A program made the translations under genes and the position numbers. From Nitrospirota bacterium (lineage in GTDB: Bacteria > Nitrospirota > Thermodesulfovibrionia > Thermodesulfovibrionales > SM23-35), in assembly GCA_029883145.1 (NCBI GenBank), contig JAOUJR010000096.1, forward strand, positions 1 through 6,555: 6,555 bases of DNA, written 5' to 3'. Under the pieces are notes generated by a model that did not search any database, had not been told where the DNA came from, and saw only the letters and a list, made by a program, of their open reading frames with translations. This document shows, piece by piece, positions 1 through 6,117 of this stretch (the stretch's first letter is position 1; each line of letters opens with the position of its first letter).

Positions 1-1
1 A

Positions 2-253
2 TATCTCCTCAAAAAGACCATCACTGCAGGTAAGTTCAGAAGAAAAGGGTTACTCATACTCGTTGGCGGAATGAAAAAAGAAATTGGCGTTCGGTGTGCA
101 GAAGCAACTGCAAAGGCATTCTTCAGAACTATCAGTGTCCCTGAACATAAGACATTGAGTTTTTTAGGTGTAGATGCAAAGGGCGCAATTCTTCAGCATC
201 CAACAGCACTTCAGGAAGCATATAAGGCGGGGGAGGAATTGATCAAGAGTTAA
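2..253 (+). CDS. Flavodoxin-family / NADPH-dependent FMN reductase-like protein, C-terminal part (5' truncated)
   Basis: The frame is already open at base 2, giving 83 residues before the TAA at 251-253. The first internal ATG (71) has no spaced Shine-Dalgarno and lies inside conserved sequence, so this is the tail of a longer gene and not a 60-residue protein. Visible features are a hydrophobic strand ending in Gly-Gly (GLLILVGG, just before base 71), an amphipathic helix with AFFRT, and the closing pattern GVDAKGAILQHPTALQEAY. That order (core strand, helix, 'GVD..G.i..HP.al..A...G') is what I recall for the C-termini of flavodoxin-fold FMN reductases and iron-sulfur flavoproteins, which move electrons through bound FMN in the cytoplasm. 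The FMN phosphate loop and any cysteine motif would lie upstream of the window, so the subfamily cannot be decided. Its stop overlaps that of the converging acyltransferase gene. Confidence 0.7.
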   Translation, partial: YLLKKTITAGKFRRKGLLILVGGMKKEIGVRCAEATAKAFFRTISVPEHKTLSFLGVDAKGAILQHPTALQEAYKAGEELIKS

Positions 254-1149
254 TTCTCTTTCACCCTCTTCCACCTCCTGTGGATCCATAGCCATTCTGA
301 GGGATGTTCTCTGATGTAGTCTTCAATAAAACCTGAAAATTTCTTTATGTCTTCACGCACTGCAGTTTCTTTCTCATCACTCTCTGATAATTCCACCTCC
401 GGATATACTTTTATTTTGTGACCATTGTCAGTTCGATGGATGAATGCAGGCACCACTGCTGTACCTGTCTTCCTTGCGATAAGTGCAAGCATCTTTGTTG
501 TCCATGCACCTCTGCCGAGAAAATCTATCACATATCCCTCCTCAGGGAGGACTGCCTGGTCCATCAGTATGCCCACACATCCGTTATCTCTCAACGTGGT
601 AATAATAGATTTAAGCGCGCCCTGCTTGTAAATTACTGTGTTGCCATATTTCCTTCTCGCACTCTCAAGAATTTTATTAATATACGGATTATTTATTGGT
701 CTTGCGACAATAGAGATAGGAGAGAACCTTACCGAAGCCATGATTGCAAGGAGTTCCCAGTTACCGCAGTGGCCGGTTAACAATATAATTCCTTTACCTT
801 TTGATCGAGACTGGTTGAAGTTTTCGATCCCCTCAAACTCCACAGAATCTATTATCTTTTTACCAAAACCATAATAGATCTTTATGATTTCTATCAATGA
901 CCTTCCGAAGTTTTTGAAACTATCCCTGATTATTTTTTCTACCGGCTTCGAGACAACTATCGTACGAGACAATAGAGAGTTCCTTAGATTTTCTATCGCG
1001 ATCTTTCTTCTGCTTCCCCATACATAGAAAAGCAAAAGGCCGAGTAATTCCCCGACCTTTATTGAAAATCCTAACGGCAAAACGACGAACGGTATGGACA
1101 GAATAATCAATAAACCGGCTTCAACCAGCCATACCGCTCTACGAGTCAT
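250..1149 (-). CDS. LpxL/HtrB-family lysophospholipid (lipid A) acyltransferase
   Basis: A 299-residue protein, close to the roughly 300 residues usual for the Lip_A_acyltrans family. These inner-membrane enzymes transfer an acyl chain from acyl-ACP onto a lipid A precursor or related lipid. Residues about 8-44 are strongly hydrophobic (membrane anchor), followed by RKIAIENLRNSL (48-59), the family's typical post-anchor motif. The catalytic H-x4-E box is HCGNWE, with H127 and E132. Downstream are a VAR-P segment (148-151), MDQAV near 196-200 and the family's closing HPSEWLWIHRRWK (282-294). All key residues are present. The ATG lies 9 nt after the protease stop, with AAAAGG just ahead of it, so translation is probably coupled to the protease gene. 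Substrate (lipid A secondary acylation or another lipid) cannot be read from sequence, hence no gene symbol. The 3' end overlaps the converging flavoprotein gene by 4 nt. Confidence 0.9.
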   Translation of the reverse strand: MTRRAVWLVEAGLLIILSIPFVVLPLGFSIKVGELLGLLLFYVWGSRRKIAIENLRNSLLSRTIVVSKPVEKIIRDSFKNFGRSLIEIIKIYYGFGKKIIDSVEFEGIENFNQSRSKGKGIILLTGHCGNWELLAIMASVRFSPISIVARPINNPYINKILESARRKYGNTVIYKQGALKSIITTLRDNGCVGILMDQAVLPEEGYVIDFLGRGAWTTKMLALIARKTGTAVVPAFIHRTDNGHKIKVYPEVELSESDEKETAVREDIKKFSGFIEDYIREHPSEWLWIHRRWKRVKEN

Positions 1150-1158
1150 GGACCTTTT

Positions 1159-3582
1159 TCATGTATCCTTTTCTTTTTCCCCTTCTTCTTTTTCTTCCGC
1201 CTTCTTTTCCTTAACCGCCTCTGATATCTCTGTAAGACGTTTGACTACAAGATAATTCACTGTGCCCTCGGGATATGTTCCGTCTTCCTTTGGTTCACCT
1301 GCAGGTATCCCTGTGAGTATTTCAAGACCTTCTTCAACCCTTTCGATGGAGTAGATGGTAAATTTACCTTCTTTTACCGCATCAACAACATTCTTTTTTA
1401 ACATGAGATGTTTCACATTTCTTTTCGGTATGATGACTCCATGGCTCCCATCAAGTCCCCTTAACCTGCATAGATCAAAGAACCCTTCTATTTTTTCATT
1501 CACTCCACCAATAGGCTGAACATCTCCATTCTGATCCATCGAACCCGTAATCGCAATAGTCTGCCTTAAAGGAATATTTGCGATACTGCTCAGAAGTGCA
1601 TAGAGTTCTGCACAGGAGGCGCTGTCACCCTCAACCATGTCATAGAGCTGCTCAAATGTGATAGATGCCGAAAGGCTTATTGGTTTCTTTGTTGCGTATT
1701 TACTCCCGAGATAGTTCGTGATGATAAGTATGGCTTTTTCATGTATCTTGCCACTCATCTTTGTCTCGCGCTCTATATTCACCACACCTGCCTTACCTGC
1801 ATATGCCCTTGCAGTAATCCTTGAGGGTTTCCCGAAACTGTAATCGCCCAAGTCGATTACCGCGAGACCGTTAATCTGCCCTACTTTATCTCCTTCAGTA
1901 TCAATAATAATAGTTCCTTCCAGGACCATCTCCCTTAAGCGTTCTTCGATCCTGTTTGTTCTGAATACCCGTTCGTCCATCGCCTTATTGACATATTCTT
2001 CAGTGACCAATTGACTATTCGCTTTGAATGCCCAGTAGCTTGACTCCCTTATTATGTCTGTAATTTCGCTGAACCGTGATGAAAGTTTATTCTGATGATC
2101 TGCGAGCCTTGAACCAACCTCTACAATTTTTGCAACGCCTGTCCTGTCAAAAGGAAGGAGTTTTTCTTCTTTGCACCTCGTTGCAACAAAAGAGGCATAT
2201 TTCTGAATATTCTCATCTGTCCTTTCCATCCTGCTGTCAAAATCAGCCTTCACCTTAAATAATTCTCTATACTCTTCATCAAGGTTATAGAGGAGGTAAT
2301 AGAGATAAGGGTTCCCCACAAGGATAACCTTGACATCGAGTGGTATCGCTTCGGGCCTCAGGGTTGTTGTTGATATGAGCCTGTACTGCTCCCATACATC
2401 CTCTATTTTCAGCTCTCTATTACGGATCGCTCTTTTCAATGCATCATATGCAAAGATATTTCTCAGAAGGTCAAGGACATTTATGACAAGATACCCACCA
2501 TTTGCCTTGTGTAATGAACCCCCTTTAATCATCGAAAAATCAGTTATGGCAATTCCATATTGTATTTTATGCTCAATCCTTCCAAAGAGGTTATAATAGT
2601 TCGGATTACTCTCAAACACACAGGGTGCACCTTTACAATCCCCATTATTCACAAGTACATTCACGGTATATCTCGTGAATGCAGGTTCTGCTTTTGGAAG
2701 CTTCATAAACGGCAGCGCGGGAGCCTGTTCTTCCGGAGCAGTAAAGTCATCAAGGTGCTCAAGAATGTCAGCCTTTACGTTATCAAAATATACGGTAATC
2801 TTCTCATGTTCTTTGTACTTATTCTTGACTTCATCTATAAGATGGCCCACTGCAGCAAGAGCAGCTTCTTTTTCAAGCTTTGCATTTGCCTCCTTCACCA
2901 TTTTTTCGCTCTCCCTCACCACACGTACCACATCATTAAGCTTCTCTTGAAGAATCTTTCCTATTTCATCTATCTTTTTCCTTGTCTTCTCATCAAGAAG
3001 TTCATATTCCTCTTCTGTGAGTGGTTCTCCTGTCTTTTTCACCGGTATGATCATTAAACCGCTCACTGTCTTCCGAACTGAAAAACCTTTCTCCCGAGCT
3101 TCTTCTTCAAGATTGGAAAAGGTTTCTTTCTGTTTTTTCTGAGACTCTTCTATTATCTTGTTTTTCTGCTTTTCATATTCTTTTGATTCAAAAACTTTCG
3201 GAATTTCAATCTTCAGTATCTTGACGAGTTCTTCCATATCCTTCTGAAATAACACTGCCTTCCCAGGTTCGAGAGAAACTGTCAACGGCACATCAGGATC
3301 CTTAAAATTATATACATAGCACCAGTCCCGAGGAACTGGTTCATCCTTTGCCTTCTGTTCGAGAATTGACCTGATTGTCGTCATCTTGCCTGTGCCATTT
3401 TCACCTAAAATGAAGATATTAAATCCCATGCTTTCAAGACTGAGACCAAAGTCAATGGCACTCAACGCCCTTTCCTGACCTACAGTCCCTGTGAAAGCTT
3501 TAAGCTCATTGGTTGTAGTGAAAATAAACACATTGGGGTCACAGTACTTATAAAGCTCGGACACACCTAATTTATTGGGCAT
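1159..3582 (-). CDS. Lon-like AAA+ ATP-dependent serine protease (S16 family, AAA_32 type)
   Basis: An 807-residue cytoplasmic protein with the order of the Lon-like AAA_32 group (E. coli YcbZ relatives). An N-terminal AAA+ part has a P-loop at 60-68 (GENGTGKMT, K66). A charged, coiled-coil-rich insertion spans about 134-265. The second AAA+ half holds the family block NLFGRIEHKIQYG (331-343), GSLHKANGGYLVI (355-367), a lid near 478-520, and a C-terminal Lon protease domain from about 560. The Ser-Lys dyad is visible: S654 in EGDSAS and K697 in PIGGVNEK. Their 43-residue spacing equals that of E. coli Lon (S679/K722), so proteolysis is expected to be intact. The tail (784-807) is Lys/Glu-rich low complexity. 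The P-loop has Met where Ser/Thr is usual. Start ATG is fixed by GGAGGT 4 nt upstream. It has no Lon substrate-recognition N-domain, so it is not canonical LonA. Substrates are unknown. Confidence 0.93.
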   Translation of the reverse strand: MPNKLGVSELYKYCDPNVFIFTTTNELKAFTGTVGQERALSAIDFGLSLESMGFNIFILGENGTGKMTTIRSILEQKAKDEPVPRDWCYVYNFKDPDVPLTVSLEPGKAVLFQKDMEELVKILKIEIPKVFESKEYEKQKNKIIEESQKKQKETFSNLEEEAREKGFSVRKTVSGLMIIPVKKTGEPLTEEEYELLDEKTRKKIDEIGKILQEKLNDVVRVVRESEKMVKEANAKLEKEAALAAVGHLIDEVKNKYKEHEKITVYFDNVKADILEHLDDFTAPEEQAPALPFMKLPKAEPAFTRYTVNVLVNNGDCKGAPCVFESNPNYYNLFGRIEHKIQYGIAITDFSMIKGGSLHKANGGYLVINVLDLLRNIFAYDALKRAIRNRELKIEDVWEQYRLISTTTLRPEAIPLDVKVILVGNPYLYYLLYNLDEEYRELFKVKADFDSRMERTDENIQKYASFVATRCKEEKLLPFDRTGVAKIVEVGSRLADHQNKLSSRFSEITDIIRESSYWAFKANSQLVTEEYVNKAMDERVFRTNRIEERLREMVLEGTIIIDTEGDKVGQINGLAVIDLGDYSFGKPSRITARAYAGKAGVVNIERETKMSGKIHEKAILIITNYLGSKYATKKPISLSASITFEQLYDMVEGDSASCAELYALLSSIANIPLRQTIAITGSMDQNGDVQPIGGVNEKIEGFFDLCRLRGLDGSHGVIIPKRNVKHLMLKKNVVDAVKEGKFTIYSIERVEEGLEILTGIPAGEPKEDGTYPEGTVNYLVVKRLTEISEAVKEKKAEEKEEGEKEKDT

Positions 3583-3586
3583 AATT

Positions 3587-3592
3587 ACCTCC
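3587..3592 (-). promoter_or_regulatory. Ribosome binding site of the Lon-like protease
   Basis: On the minus strand GGAGGT stands 4 nt before the ATG at 3580-3582. It is a near-perfect Shine-Dalgarno and fixes the protease start. Confidence 0.8.
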
Positions 3593-3638
3593 GCGTTATC
3601 AAAAATAATTAAGTAATAATCAATGACTATGAATAAAA

Positions 3639-3668
3639 AGTATAAAATAAAAACTTACCACTTGTCAC
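3639..3668 (-). promoter_or_regulatory. Candidate sigma-70-type promoter for the protease-acyltransferase unit
   Basis: On the minus strand, GTGACA (3663-3668, 5 of 6 matches to the -35 consensus) is followed after 18 nt by TATACT (3639-3644, 5 of 6 to the -10). It sits in the 92-nt AT-rich gap directly after the xerD stop and would leave an untranslated leader of about 50 nt before the protease ATG. AT-rich DNA yields such matches by chance, so this is a candidate only. Confidence 0.4.
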
Positions 3669-3674
3669 TGTTTT

Positions 3675-4559
3675 TCATGCTCTCGGATGGTGTTTTTCAT
3701 AAACCTTCTTTATCCTGTCAGTTGTGACCTTTGTATAAATCTGAGTCGTTGATATATCAGAGTGGCCAAGCATCTTCTGTACAGACCTGAGATCAGCCCC
3801 GCCTTCAAGCAGATGTGTGGCAAAAGAATGTCGTAGTGTGTGTGGTGAAATATCGATGCCTCGCTTCCTACCCAACGCCTTTATTGTCTGCCAGAACCGC
3901 TGTCTTGTCATAGGCTTCCCTCTTCCTGTCACAAAAAGATATGGAGATTGTCTTTTTTTCAAGATCTCTTTTCTCTGATCGTTGATATATGCTTTAAGCT
4001 TTTTTATTACCCGCGTATTGACAGGCACCACTCTTTCTTTTGAACCTTTTCCTAAAACTTTTAAAAACCCGGCTTCTAAGTTAACATCCTCAAGTTTAAG
4101 GAACACAAGCTCGCTCACGCGCAAGCCTGAAGAATACAATAATTCAAGCATTACAAAATCCCTTATTGCAGTAGGCCCAGAGTGTACGAGTGATAAGTCA
4201 TCTTTCAAGAAGGACATGATTTCAGAAATACTTAATGATTTTGGAAGCCTTTCCCACTTTTTCGGTGCCTGCATGTTTTCTGATGGGTCTTCCTTTATCA
4301 CATTCTCAATGATGAGATATTTACACAAACTCTTGATTGAAGATATAATCCTGCAGATGCTCGATACAGAGTATCCCTCATCCCTGAGCCTTTCAATAAA
4401 ATCAATTATGTCCGCCCTGGAGAATGAAACAAATTCTTTGTCTTTTGATAAAAGAAATTTATGAAACTTGCCGAGGTCTGTCGAATATGCTGCAATAGTA
4501 TTTCTCGAGAGCCCTTTTTCTACTAAAAGATATGTGAGAAAATCATTGAGACGATCCAC
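3675..4559 (-). CDS. xerD: Site-specific tyrosine recombinase, XerD-like
   Basis: Xer recombinases resolve chromosome dimers at dif sites. The frame has an N-terminal SAM-like core-binding domain (about 1-85) and a C-terminal catalytic domain. All six catalytic residues are visible, numbered from the GTG at 4559: R147 (SGLRVSEL), K171 (LGKGSKER), H240 and R243 (PHTLRHSF), H266 (LGHSD) and nucleophile Y275 (QIYT). Both these positions and the 294-residue length match E. coli XerD closely. The ending YEKHHPRA also favours XerD over XerC, though the paralogues are hard to separate and only one is in the window. Start choice: GGAGG at 4568-4572 lies 8 nt before the GTG but only 2 nt before an in-frame ATG (4563-4565). 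The frame stays open to a TTG at 4671-4673, but those extra codons lie in an interspersed repeat and are not family-like. It is followed after 92 nt by the protease gene. Confidence 0.9.
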   Translation of the reverse strand: MDRLNDFLTYLLVEKGLSRNTIAAYSTDLGKFHKFLLSKDKEFVSFSRADIIDFIERLRDEGYSVSSICRIISSIKSLCKYLIIENVIKEDPSENMQAPKKWERLPKSLSISEIMSFLKDDLSLVHSGPTAIRDFVMLELLYSSGLRVSELVFLKLEDVNLEAGFLKVLGKGSKERVVPVNTRVIKKLKAYINDQRKEILKKRQSPYLFVTGRGKPMTRQRFWQTIKALGRKRGIDISPHTLRHSFATHLLEGGADLRSVQKMLGHSDISTTQIYTKVTTDRIKKVYEKHHPRA

Positions 4560-4565
4560 AAACAT

Positions 4566-4573
4566 CTCCTCCC
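4566..4573 (-). promoter_or_regulatory. Ribosome binding site deciding the xerD start
   Basis: The minus strand reads GGGAGGAG immediately before ATG-TTT-GTG. Its GGAGG core is 2 nt from the ATG (too close for normal initiation) and 8 nt from the GTG (ideal), so the GTG at 4557-4559 is preferred. The two choices differ by only two residues. Confidence 0.65.
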
Positions 4574-4593
4574 AATTGTACAAGTTTTTTAAA

Positions 4594-4677
4594 GTCATTG
4601 CGAGGAGTCCTGATTTAATTAGGACGACGAAGCAATCTCTAATTAAAGGGATTGCTTCGCCTTCGGCTCGCAATGAC
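4594..4677. repeat. Palindromic interspersed repeat (REP/MITE-like), 84 bp, two nested hairpins
   Basis: The ends are perfect 11-bp inverted repeats: GTCATTGCGAG (4594-4604) and CTCGCAATGAC (4667-4677). Inside, CGAAGCAATC (4628-4637) pairs with GATTGCTTCG (4650-4659), and a small hairpin TCCTGATT / AATTAGGA (4608-4624, one mismatch, one-base loop) interrupts the left arm. The motif 'GTCATTGCGAG...CGAAGCAATC' is one I recognise as a dispersed repeat in many bacterial genomes, often AT-poor relative to its host. Copy number here cannot be judged, since only one copy is in the window. It fills most of the gap between the trmN6-like gene and xerD. As RNA on either strand it would fold into a long stem, but it lacks a following T-run, so it is not a standard terminator. 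Confidence 0.8.
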
Positions 4678-4694
4678 AGAACTACAATCTATAC

Positions 4695-5426
4695 TTAGAT
4701 CACCGGATTATATATCTTCTCCATCTCTTCAGTATAACTCCCGTCTGCCTTATAAATATAAAGTGGTTTGTCTATCTTTATCCCTATCCTTCCTCCCTTC
4801 ACCGCCTCCAACAGAACCATCTTCGCCTCTGATTCTCCATGTGAATGCACAAATCTTAACCTTTTGGGCTCCAGATCTTTCTTTTTCAAAATATCCATGA
4901 GTTCTGAAAGCCTGTGAGGATGATACACAATGCAAAACCTTCCTTTTGCCTTTAAGAGATATGATGCCGCATTGACAAGTTCGGGAAGCTTTAGTTTTAT
5001 CTCATGTCTTGCGATTGCCTTTTCTTCCTCTCTACTGATGCGACCACTCTTCAGAATCCTGAAAGGAGGGTTTGATACAATGAGGTCGAAAGAGTGAGGG
5101 ATGACTGGTGATGAGTCAGCATTTTTTATCTCTCTAATATCTGCCTTGATCACCTTAACCCTATCTTCAAGCGAATTTAAAACAATATTTTTCTCTGCCA
5201 GCAAGACAAGGCTCTTCTGAATCTCAAACAGGGTTATCTTTGCATCGGGATATTTCTTTGCAAGGAGAATTCCCACAATACCTGACCCGGATCCAAGATC
5301 GGCAATACCGTTTACCTTCTGGAGGTTCACGAAATCATAGAGAAGAAGAGCATCTACAGAAAAACGGTATCCTGTTCTTGACTGATATAGTTTTATATCT
5401 CTAATAGTGTCGAGTGTCACATCCAT
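4695..5426 (-). CDS. trmN6: tRNA1(Val) A37 N6-methyltransferase-like protein (TrmN6/YfiC family, COG4123 type)
   Basis: A Rossmann-fold class I SAM-dependent methyltransferase of 243 residues, close to the E. coli TrmN6 (YfiC) length. In E. coli this enzyme methylates N6 of A37 in tRNA1(Val). The N-terminal YQSRTGYRFSVDALLLYDF (14-32) is the family's signature entry segment. SAM motif I is DLGSGSG (43-49), the ribose-binding acidic residue is E68 in LFEIQ, D96 lies in KADIREI, and the catalytic adenine-N6 motif NPPF is at 119-122. The C-terminus keeps PLYIYKADGSYTEE (221-234). All key motifs are intact. The ATG is 5 nt after the lipoprotein stop and has no clear Shine-Dalgarno, suggesting translational coupling. 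The exact tRNA target is inferred from the family. Related COG4123 members with other targets exist, so the symbol is tentative. Confidence 0.85.
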   Translation of the reverse strand: MDVTLDTIRDIKLYQSRTGYRFSVDALLLYDFVNLQKVNGIADLGSGSGIVGILLAKKYPDAKITLFEIQKSLVLLAEKNIVLNSLEDRVKVIKADIREIKNADSSPVIPHSFDLIVSNPPFRILKSGRISREEEKAIARHEIKLKLPELVNAASYLLKAKGRFCIVYHPHRLSELMDILKKKDLEPKRLRFVHSHGESEAKMVLLEAVKGGRIGIKIDKPLYIYKADGSYTEEMEKIYNPVI

Positions 5427-5431
5427 ACTTA

Positions 5432-5956
5432 TTACTGGAGCTGCCCTTTCAGAAGACGAATATCGTCAATCCATGCTGTGCCCTTGCCATTAATAACCAG
5501 ATTGAGTTTCACGTTGTCAGGCTTTTCACCCTTCTTCAAAAAGAACGGTGTTTCCTCTGTTGTCCAATCTGTAGTCCCAGTGAGCGGGGTCTGTAACCCT
5601 CGAGAAAAGAACTCGCCCTTACCTGGAAAATGACACCACATCTCAAGATATACCTGGCCCTCGACATTTTCTGTCCGAACCCGTGCCTGATAAATCAGTC
5701 GCGCATTCTCAATGTTTATGTCACCTACTTCAAATAAGCGGACTGTAGTAGGCTCTGTTACAGTAATTCGCAAAGAGCCGTTTCCGTCACTCGAAACTGC
5801 CTTGTCAAACTCTACACCGGACTTTGTGATAACTCCTTCAAGGCTGCTAATGGGATACCGCTTTATCTCGGTCACCTGCTTTGTTGATTGGGTACAGCCA
5901 ACTGAAATAAAAATCATCGCAACACATACATACAAAGCCAACATTCTCATATCCAT
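5432..5956 (-). CDS. Putative lipoprotein with a predicted beta-sandwich (carbohydrate-binding-like) domain, function unknown
   Basis: A 174-residue protein. Residues 1-20 form a short signal peptide (R4, then a hydrophobic run ALYVCVAMIFISVG) followed by C21, the likely lipidated cysteine. The lipobox SVGC has Ser at -3 where Leu is usual, so lipidation is likely but not certain. The rest has no catalytic motif. From about 60 to 172 it shows alternating strands (SLRITV, ARLIYQARVRT, QVYLEMWCHF, VKLNLVIN, GTAWIDDIRLL). The ending 'G.awiDdirL' resembles galactose-binding-like or CBM-like jelly rolls, in which that closing strand is common. I do not recognise a named family. A well-placed AAAGGAG precedes the ATG, with a second possible start at M3. 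It heads the minus-strand block, and its partner trmN6 gives no functional clue. Confidence 0.8.
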   Translation of the reverse strand: MDMRMLALYVCVAMIFISVGCTQSTKQVTEIKRYPISSLEGVITKSGVEFDKAVSSDGNGSLRITVTEPTTVRLFEVGDINIENARLIYQARVRTENVEGQVYLEMWCHFPGKGEFFSRGLQTPLTGTTDWTTEETPFFLKKGEKPDNVKLNLVINGKGTAWIDDIRLLKGQLQ

Positions 5957-5960
5957 TTTT

Positions 5961-5967
5961 CTCCTTT
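5961..5967 (-). promoter_or_regulatory. Ribosome binding site of the lipoprotein gene
   Basis: The minus strand reads AAAGGAG, then four A residues, then ATG (5954-5956). This supports the first Met as start. M3 would have a 10-nt spacing and remains possible. Confidence 0.7.
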
Positions 5968-5985
5968 CCTCACTAAATGATTTTG

Positions 5986-6000
5986 TATCATTTTATGATA
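5986..6000. promoter_or_regulatory. Possible operator: 15-bp palindrome over the lipoprotein -10 region
   Basis: TATCAT-TTT-ATGATA is a perfect inverted repeat with 6-bp arms and a 3-bp centre. A further ATGAT half-site lies at 5977-5981. It overlaps the candidate -10 at 5990-5995, where a repressor would act. The base composition makes a chance palindrome quite possible. Confidence 0.3.
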
Positions 6001-6018
6001 TTTTACTTCAAATAACAA
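5990..6018 (-). promoter_or_regulatory. Candidate sigma-70-type promoter for the lipoprotein-trmN6 unit
   Basis: On the minus strand, TTGTTA (6013-6018, 4 of 6 to the -35 consensus) is followed after exactly 17 nt by TAAAAT (5990-5995, 5 of 6 to the -10). The leader to the ATG would be about 25-30 nt. Confidence 0.42.
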
Positions 6019-6067
6019 AGAGTCATCTGTAAGTTCATAAGGGTATCGTCTTTCGCAGACTTCAATC

Positions 6068-6076
6068 TGTTATAAT
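6068..6076 (+). promoter_or_regulatory. Extended -10 promoter for the small zinc-finger membrane protein gene
   Basis: TGTTATAAT is a perfect extended -10 (TG-N-TATAAT, hexamer at 6071-6076). No good -35 stands 16-18 nt upstream, which is tolerated by extended -10 promoters. Transcription would begin near 6083, giving a leader of about 35 nt before the ATG at 6118. Confidence 0.6.
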
Positions 6077-6117
6077 GTGTTTATGTCCAATGAAATTAAC
6101 GGGAAAGGATTTGTTGC

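Noticed and set aside
71..253. Complete 60-residue gene starting at the ATG at 71
   Set aside because: The frame is open to the window edge, the upstream 23 residues continue the fold, and there is no spaced ribosome binding site.
418..780. 120-codon Cys/His-rich open frame on the + strand resembling a zinc protein
   Set aside because: Antisense to the conserved acyltransferase core, including its HCGNWE box. The cysteines are by-products of the opposite reading.
2560..3057. 165-codon open frame on the + strand, rich in Cys, Phe and Leu
   Set aside because: It lies wholly antisense to the Lon-like protease, whose motifs are intact, and its composition is what the complement of Lys/Glu-rich coiled-coil codons gives.
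3583..3674. dif-like recombination site next to xerD
   Set aside because: I found no 28-bp sequence with the expected partly palindromic arms around a 6-bp centre in this gap. It is only AT-rich with a candidate promoter.
3982..4464. 160-codon open frame on the + strand
   Set aside because: Antisense to the catalytic and core-binding domains of the XerD-like gene. No motif and no ribosome site of note.
4594..4677. Rho-independent terminator after trmN6
   Set aside because: The palindrome is strong but no T-run follows the stem on either strand, and the sequence matches a dispersed repeat.
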